In this document: piece after piece, positions 27,067 through 36,000 of the stretch
How positions within the stretch are numbered: position 1 is the stretch's first letter
Layout: each line of letters opens with the position of its first letter
Source of the DNA: Anadara kagoshimensis
Lineage: Eukaryota > Mollusca > Bivalvia > Arcoida > Arcidae
Length of the DNA stretch: 64,000 nt
Direction: 5' to 3'
NCBI GenBank assembly: GCA_021292105.1
Contig: CM037861.1
Location: 29,899,674 to 29,963,673 of the forward strand
Program-made: the position numbers and the translations under genes
The notes under the pieces: generated by a model
Database searches by the model: none
Told to the model about the DNA's origin: nothing
The model's input: only the letters and a program-made list of their open reading frames with translations

Positions 27067-30000
27067 CAGAGAGAGATAGAGAGAGACAGACAGAGAGAGA
27101 GAGAGAGCTGGTAACATATTTTACTATAGGAGCACTATATTCCCATTATTTTTTGAAAATTGGCAGTTTGCTTGCCACACATGAGTAGTTTTCTTCAGGC
27201 ACTATGCTTACATCCACCACCGACTGCCTTCATATAAATGAGCAATATTGACTGGAGCGTAAAACTCCATTACTTTACTCCACACTCTTCTTTTAAAAAC
27301 TTTTCAGAATATCTTTCTTACAAAGATATAGACTACTGCAGTAGCTAAGTTGATAGAGTGCTTGTTCCGTAGTGAGAGGTCGTGGGTTTGAACCCCAGTC
27401 ATGTCTGACCCCATATTAACTTGAAAGTGGGTAACGACTGTTCTTTTGCCAAGCACTCTGCATTACAAAATGAAAGTCATGGTTCTTTTGGATGGGAAAA
27501 AAAACAAGGTCCTGTGTAACGTTAGGCTTGGCACGATAAAGAAACCTGCTGTATAATGTCATCAGCACAACACACAATGTTTCTGCACCTTAACCTATAG
27601 CTGGCGACATCTTGATATAAGTGAAATATTCTTGACTGGAACATTTAAACACCATTACTCTACTCTAATCTCTTTTTAACAAATTTATAGAATATCTTTC
27701 TTACATGGATAGTAACCAGGTAAATTAGATTTAACAAAGGTAAAGAAACATGGGAACATGCAAAAGCAATTTATATATCAGTAAACATGTACACAAAACA
27801 TATCTACTGTCTCTTTCTAAACTTTATGAATTTATCATTATGCTGTAATAAGTTTCATCAGGATCTATAAGTTGCATCATACATCAGAACAAACATTTTA
27901 AAAGTCACATGTTTTAAATGGGATTGTGACACATGAAAATGACATCACATACATATATGTAACACAAGACACAGGATTTAAAAACGAGGGGTGTTTGATG
28001 TGAGTTTAACCAGAGAGTAATGGTATTTTGCACTCCAGTCAACAGTATTTCACCTGTATCAAGGTGCTCACTTCCTGGAAAGTGGAAGAAACTCGAGTGA
28101 CCAGAGAAATGAACAAGGGAACTGATTAATTTTCTCACATTAAGACCTGTCAGAGGAAAATCTATTCTAGGTGGTGATAATTCTTGTAATACTGTATATG
28201 AGCTAGCATTTTAGACCATTTGGCACTGCGAACATTTTAGACTACTTGGTCACCAAGGACTTATTTGTAATGCTATGTTGCTACACAAACATTCTATTTT
28301 TAGCACCAAATAAGTAGCATAAACGCCTTAACGACACAATAAATGAAATAATTTTTTAGTCAAATAATACATAACACACATGAATGGAATAATTTTTTAG
28401 TCCAATACTATATAAGTTAATTACACAGAGCTTGATGGTTTTAGCTGCAACTATGTTCAAACACGCTGTAATAAATACGGTGGTAATTTAATAAAGTAAA
28501 AATCATGACAACAGTCACAAGTGTTAAAAAAATTAATAATAGATTTCTGTTATCCCATTTGTCAATTCCCAAGAGAAAGTTCACAAATGGAAAATGAAAA
28601 ATTCTACTACTGCAAGCTATCAATTCTAAAAACAGGACCAGCCAGCACTTTACTCATGTGAAATATTTTTATTCCGCTCACTCATCAAAAAATGTTACAA
28701 AAACTACATCGAAGCCATAAAACAGAATCAACATCTAGTGGAATGATCCTGATACAATTACTCAGTGATCTCCGTAATAAAATCTATCAAATTAAGGACT
28801 ATAGTCAATCGATCAGAAAATCCCTAGAGTATAAAAACGCACTCTGATTTGTCAAAACCTGTAATGTTGTGGAAAGTGCTTGTTCAGTGTTCTTAAGAGA
28901 ATTAACGTCTAGAGGTTTTAGTACCTTGGCTACCATTACGTACGTAGGTACATACTTGGAATTTGAAACGGCAGATAATATTCTCTTTTCTATTAATAAT
29001 ATATATACATTGTAGATCAGTTTGAGGTCTAAATGGAAGTAGAAGATCAAGAACAACTGTGCAAGGTTTTATTTGTAATCCTTACCAGGGTTAAGCACAA
29101 AGTAACATTAATGCTAGATTTCTACATATTACAAATATGAAATTATTAGTAGCCCAATTGCCAAAAATTGCGAAATATAGTCTTTTTTATAGTATTTAAT
29201 CCACAAAATTGATAAAATAAATTACTTTTTGAGAGAACTTCTTGTGGATTACAGGTAGTTGCCAATGAAGATTATGTCTACCAAGACAGGAAGAGTACTG
29301 TGCAAGCTTTTATTTGCAATCTTCAGAATTGTCCTTGTGTAACAATATTATAAAGACAAGCAGTGCTGAAATACAATGGCCATCAATAATGGCCAAAAGA
29401 TAGCAAAGGTGCTCCAAGTTCCAACCCACAGTTTAGGTGCATTGGAAAAATGTTGTTCTATGCCCCAGTCAAGATTCTATCACTTATCGTGGAAGTCATT
29501 TCTGAAATGTTAGAGGAAACTGGATTGTGCAAAGAAAACCACTGACCATCAGCAAGTGAAGTGATAAACTTTTTCACACTAAGATCTGCAAAAATCTGTG
29601 GCTTAGACTTTAAAAGCCACAAAAACAACAAACAGGTTCTTTAAAATGTTCTTATTTTAAAACCCACAAAACTGTTAATTTAGAAATGGAAAGCATGGAC
29701 TGATATTTCAAGGTTGCAACAAATACATGAATAATAATATAAATAAACAAAGAGTCCCTCAACCGAGTAAATATGTCTGATGCATCATAAAACACACTAA
29801 ATATAATTACATGATAAATTAATTGCCCAGTAACAAGTGTCTGCAAACTACATGCATTTAATACTTCAACTAAATTGTTGTACATGCAGATATATATATA
29901 TATATCTAAAATAATTTACACAAACACACAAAAATAAGCTTGTATATTTTCTACCAAACAACCATACCGTAATACAGCAATGTAAAAAAATACCTCAAAA

Positions 30001-33000
30001 CTCAGAAAAACTAACACAGATTATAATACAAAAATGCTGCTTTTGTACAGAAACAAGACTCATTGTCAATTTTTTTTTTAAAATTAAAAAAGAAATCAAA
30101 AGACTATGCTATATGTATTAAAGGGAAAACTGAAATATTGGTTAACGATAGTAAATGCATGCTCGAGGTAGAAAGAGGATGCCTGTTTGTGTGTGTGTGT
30201 GTGTATGTCATACTAAGACATCTTGTAGCCATTAATACACCTTTTTTACTCTAAGACAATTTGTACCAAACCCGAGACAACCTGTATCCAAAAAAATTTA
30301 AAAAAAAAACAAAAAAAAAAACAGATCTTTTTTAAAAGAAAATTTAGAAGAACCTTGGGTATTACATGTAGTTGTCCAGAAATTATGTGTGTATGTGTGT
30401 GTTCATCGATTCACCTCACACCCCCATTAAAGTGAAATTGTTGCCTAAACCTGTACCAATGTCCTTATATTCTGAAATTCAAATTCAAGTATTTATAAGA
30501 GCTTAAAGTATATTTGTAGCAAAAATGTGATAAAATTAACATATGATCTCTTTGTTACCAGTACATACAAAATGTACATGCATACTTGAAGATAGATACT
30601 TTTTGTCAAGGATTCTCCATGTCCTTGAAGAGGGCAATTAAAGTACAACTTATTATTGAGATTTACTCATGTATATATACCGTAGTATAAATACATATTT
30701 CAAGCATCTTAGCAACATGTCACATTTTCTTTAAGTAAAATCATATCTAACATGAGTCAGTGTTCATTTTAGAAAGGCCCATGGAGTCACCAGTCCCTTA
30801 CTGCCAAATGATGAGATCCCAATGTTAAGCCCAATTCAAGTGTTCATTCTAGAAGGGGCCACTGTGTCACCGGTCCCTTATTGCCAAATGATGAGATCCC
30901 AATGTTAAGGCCTTAATTGGTCCTTTTAACATTATGAAGGGTTCATTCTAGAAGGACCATCGGTCCGTTAATTTGCCAAATAATCCCACTCTTAAGGCCT
31001 TAGAGGGCCAGGTTTCACATAATGTGAATGCAAAAATATTGATGTGTACTGGTTTTTTAGAGGAAAGTTTTTGAAAATCACCTCATCTAAAACTTTTTAG
31101 ATTGAACACTGTAACATGATGGTCTATATACTTATAAAAAAATCTAAATAAAAGAACATGGAATATAGGTTGTTTTTTTTCAAAAGTTGGTTCCAGAAAA
31201 TTTGCAGCATGTGTCATAATCTGTATTATCTTTAAATACATGCACTGTGGACAGATAACTAGATCACTGCCGTAAACAGTAAACTTGATGATGACTGCCA
31301 TAGACAGAAAACTAGATGACTGTCGTGTTAAAATCTTACCCTTTGTCATGCCTTAACTCTCTTGTCAAATCATCTGAAAATTTAATGGCCACTAAATACA
31401 TTAAAACTAATTTTCAAATGACTTTATTTTTAGTTTCCTTCTAAGACTTAAGTCTAAATAGATTTTCTCAGACAACTGGGACATTTTGTAACATAATTAT
31501 CAACTAGAAAGGATTTCTATTTCTTTAGTGCTAATGCAACTTTGTCTTCAGTAGGTCAATCAGAAGCAATTTTGCAAATTACACCAGACAATATGTGCTT
31601 CAAATGTTTACTGCAAGAGGATTTTAAGATCTCTGAGGGTTATGATCGAGATATTTTAGTTTATTGAATAAACACCTATTAGAAAAGAAAATGAATGTAA
31701 AAATCATGCCACATGTTTCATTGTAAAAGTGTACCCATTATACATATTTAGGACATCTTGTTCAATTGTTGCTGCTGTGACCATGCTGATATATTGGCAA
31801 AATTGAATCCAGTATATAGATAGTCCATTTAAGAGTCTTGTGCACCAATGTGAGTCTGAACTTTTGCACTAAATCTATTATATGCAGTAGATGTAATGCA
31901 TTACAGTAAATCTGGTTGTCTCTCAGATATTAGGTATGGTAGGAATAAGAAAACTTGTTGTAAAGTTTAACATAAATTTTATGTGATACTGACGGCACCA
32001 GAAATTAAAACATATAAACTGTTTCACTTCTATTCCATCTTATGATATGTACATGTACAGAAGTACGGTACTAGAAACTTTGGTTGGCAAAAAGTCAGAA
32101 GCACTGATTTGTGTTAACAGCACCTCTTGATCTCGCCTTCTAGGCTCGAATACCAAAATGACAGGTTCTAGTGCTAGAGAGTTTGTCAGTTCCCTTGCCC
32201 ACAATCAGTGGTTTTCTTTGGGCATCCCAGTATCCCCTCACCATTTCACAACTGATCACCTCCATATATATGAAACAACCTTCACAGGGATGTAAAATCC
32301 TAAACAGGCAGGTCCTAGTGCTAGAAAGTTTGTCAGTTCCCTTGCCCAATGATCAGTGGTCTTTCTCTGAGCATCTCATTTTCGTCTCACCATCCAACAA
32401 CTTATCACCTCCAAATATACATGAAACAACATTCACAAGGGGCATAAAACCACACTATTCTACTTAATTCCCAAAGTACCCATTATTTTCTGCCTTTAAA
32501 ATCATATGGTTTATTTTCATATATTTGATATGAATATAACTGTTTTGATTGCATTCCATCACAATATTGATTATTTAAACTTAGGCATCTATTTGTTTGG
32601 AAATTCCCTTGGTAGAAATCTTTTTTCGATATTCAATACTAACTGTAGAGTATGTTTTTGCCAATGTTATGTAACCTAAAGTTTTTAATTTCCATTTTAC
32701 AAATAAATACAAGAATCGTAACTCTTTCCATAATACAGAATTGCCCTACATATGCATACTAAAATAACAATAATGGGATTTTTAACTTAAGCAAGACCAT
32801 AAAAGTTAGGAATAAAATTATTACAAATCCATATAGAGACCTACTGAATTGTTCGTTCTCAGACATGTCTATTAAAAGCAGCTGAGAGAGGTAGTTTTCA
32901 GATTTTCGTCAGTGAAGTAGAATAATGGTATTCAACAGCTTTCACTTTTAACAAGGTGGTCCGATCTGAGATGGTAAAGGAAAACCGGGATACATAGAGA

Positions 33001-36000
33001 AAACCAAAACCTTCAGCAAACAAACTGACAAACCTTTTCATGAACATTAGGATTGTTCCAAATTTGGATGTAAACCAAGGTGAAAAGAGACACTGTGATA
33101 TGTGTAAGCACATGTTTTAGACCAACATCCACAATGGGGGAAACCTCGGACAACAAGGTCCATTTCCTGGACTATGTCTTACCCAATGTTTTAAAATTGC
33201 TTGGTTCTTCTGCAACATTGAAACTAGCTAGCCTAACATTTACCTGTCCTATAGCCCAAATACATGTACAAAATGTTTCAGACTTTAAAGAGCTAAAAGT
33301 TCTACCTGTCTCCATATTAAGCAGACAGACCATAAACCTATAGAACCAGTGTTCATTCTAGAAGGGACATTGGTCCCTTATTTTTTCAAATGACCCCATT
33401 GTTTAAGCCTAAGTTGGCCAAATTTAACATTTTAAGAATCCAAACATATTGGTGTTATGGTGTTCAGGAGGAAAGGTTTGTGAAAAGAGCCAAAGGATTT
33501 GAAAAAAGGTCCCTTCTGAAAAATCCAAAAATTGAATGCTGTTAAGACTGAAGCTATGAACTCTTTCCATGTCATGCAGGTATCTTTTTTCCCACAATGA
33601 GATGTCAAAGACCTTTTTTTCAATGAACTAATTGGCCCTGCAACGTCTGGACTATTGTACCCAACTTTGTCTGTAACGGTAGCATCAATGTAAATTAAAG
33701 TTTAATATTTAATCAGTAATCATTACATAATGACAGTGTATTCCCAGACACAAGGGTATCAAAAAACCATAAATCGGACTGTAATTCATTCTTTAACAAC
33801 GAAACAGGGAGAATGTTTCCAATCAAATTCTGGTGTAATTTTCAATTTTAAAACACGAAAATAAAAATGATGTATTGAACTATAAAACTGTTCTGCTGTA
33901 ACTTTCACTTTCAAACAGGGAAATAAAAATGTTATATATATACTGGTGTGTTCAGCTACATGTACATAATGGTACTTTCAAGTTTAAAGCATACATATAA
34001 AAATGTTTATATGTTAATAATACTGTCATGGAAGAGGATGTTGAATGCCATTCATTGGACATTTATAGTTAATATCATTTGTTATTTTATTACATATTCA
34101 GTCCATTGAAAATTAATTCAAAGAACCATGTAAAATTGCCTCCATCATTCATGTTGAAGTATGGAACAAACAGAATTGCATTCTCTCAGTGCCATGATCT
34201 CATTACCTAGGTTTAAATCCCACTCAAAACATATTTTGGTTTTAGAAAATTATTCCAAGGACATGCCAAGGGTCAATGAATACTCTGGTTTCCTCCAATA
34301 TCCAAGAACTGACAATCTGGATTATAAGTGAAAGAATCCTGATCAGGGTGTAAAATACCACTCCACTCAGTGTTTCTCATAACCTAGGTTAAAATCCCAC
34401 TCCTGGAGAATGGTTTTTGTGTGGCATGGAGAATGATTTTGTGTGGCATCACACTCAGAGAATGGTTTGAGTGGCATCAGTCTTAGAGAATGGTTTTGTG
34501 TGACATCACACTCAGAGAATGATTTGTGTGATGTTACATTCTGAGATTGATTTTGTGTGTTGCAGCACTCATGTTTCATTTTTAATCTTTTCTGAATTTT
34601 AACTGATAGTACATCAGGGCTTCTGTAAGACCCTTCAGACTATGTTTTGAGATTTTGTTGAAAGTCAATTTGACCCCTAAAGTCATGGATAAAATAGAAT
34701 CCTTATTTACTGAGATAGAACTGAATGGACACTGTACGGTACTGTGTAATTAACAAGCATGCACATGCATCTGTTTATAAAAACTAGATTCAATGTTAAA
34801 GAATAGCAAGTTGAACTTCCAGTCACACCACTGATCAGATGATTACAAATCCAGTGGCATCAAAACTTTAATAAAATCATAGTTTGTCAATGTCCAACTC
34901 AAAACCTCAAGGGACAAGAAACTTAATGATTAGATTGATCATCCATTGTCTGTAGACAATAACGACAAAAACTTAAGCAGCAATAAGCCATTTACACTGT
35001 CCTATAGTCCTGATTGTGTTCCATAAATCTATAAATCAAACTAGAGACCAAGTCATTACACATTTGGGCCATTTCGATGTTGTCTGTTCTACAGACCTGA
35101 TTGTGTCTACGGAGACCAAGCTATTATACATTTAGGCCATTTCGATGTTGTCTGTTCTACAGACCTGATTGTGTCTACAAGTCAAACTCGAGGAGACCAA
35201 GCTATTACATATTTGGGCCATTTTGATGTTGTCTGTTCTACAGACCTGATTGTGTCTATGAGTCAAACTCAAGGAGACCAAACTATTACACTTTTGGGCA
35301 ATTTTGGGATGTTGCCTGCTCTACAGGCCTGATTGTTTAGCATGGACCTATAAATCAAACTAGTAGCCAAGCTATTACACTTTGGACCATTTTGGAATGT
35401 TGCCTGTTCTACAGGCCTGATTGTGAGGTCTACATATCAAACCAGGGTCCAACCTTTTACACATTTGGGCCATTTTGGGATGTTGCCTGTGCTACAGACC
35501 TGATTGTGTAGTAAGAGTCTATAAATCAAATCAGGGACCAAGCTATTATTCATTTGTGCTATTTTGGGATGCTGCCTGTCCTACAGTCCTAACCATGTAA
35601 CATGGGTCTATAAATCATACTAGGGACCAAGCTATTACACATTTGGGGCGTTGATGGGATTATAATAAGACATTTGACACATTCTGAGAAATTGACATTC
35701 ATAAATAATTGATTACAAGGAATAATTTGATTACAAGCCACATGTTACTGGTAAAAGTGTGACAATGGTTTAGGTTACCATGCATACAAAGTGTAGATCT
35801 ATTAAATTACAACACAGATGCCCCACCTGCAGCAATTAACAGTTTTATAATTAAAGGTCATTTGGTTATTTAAATTTTAGTCAAATATAGAACTGGAGGG
35901 GATAAAAAGAATTTATAAGTAAATAAACAGCAATGACAATGTTTCTTTGTCTCTGTTCTGTCATACAAACACTGCGGCAAATTAAGAATTTAAATTAGGA

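Noticed and set aside
33080-33343. 87-codon plus-strand ORF
   Set aside because: Starts in a SINE-C copy and continues into unremarkable intron sequence; no homology or splice support.
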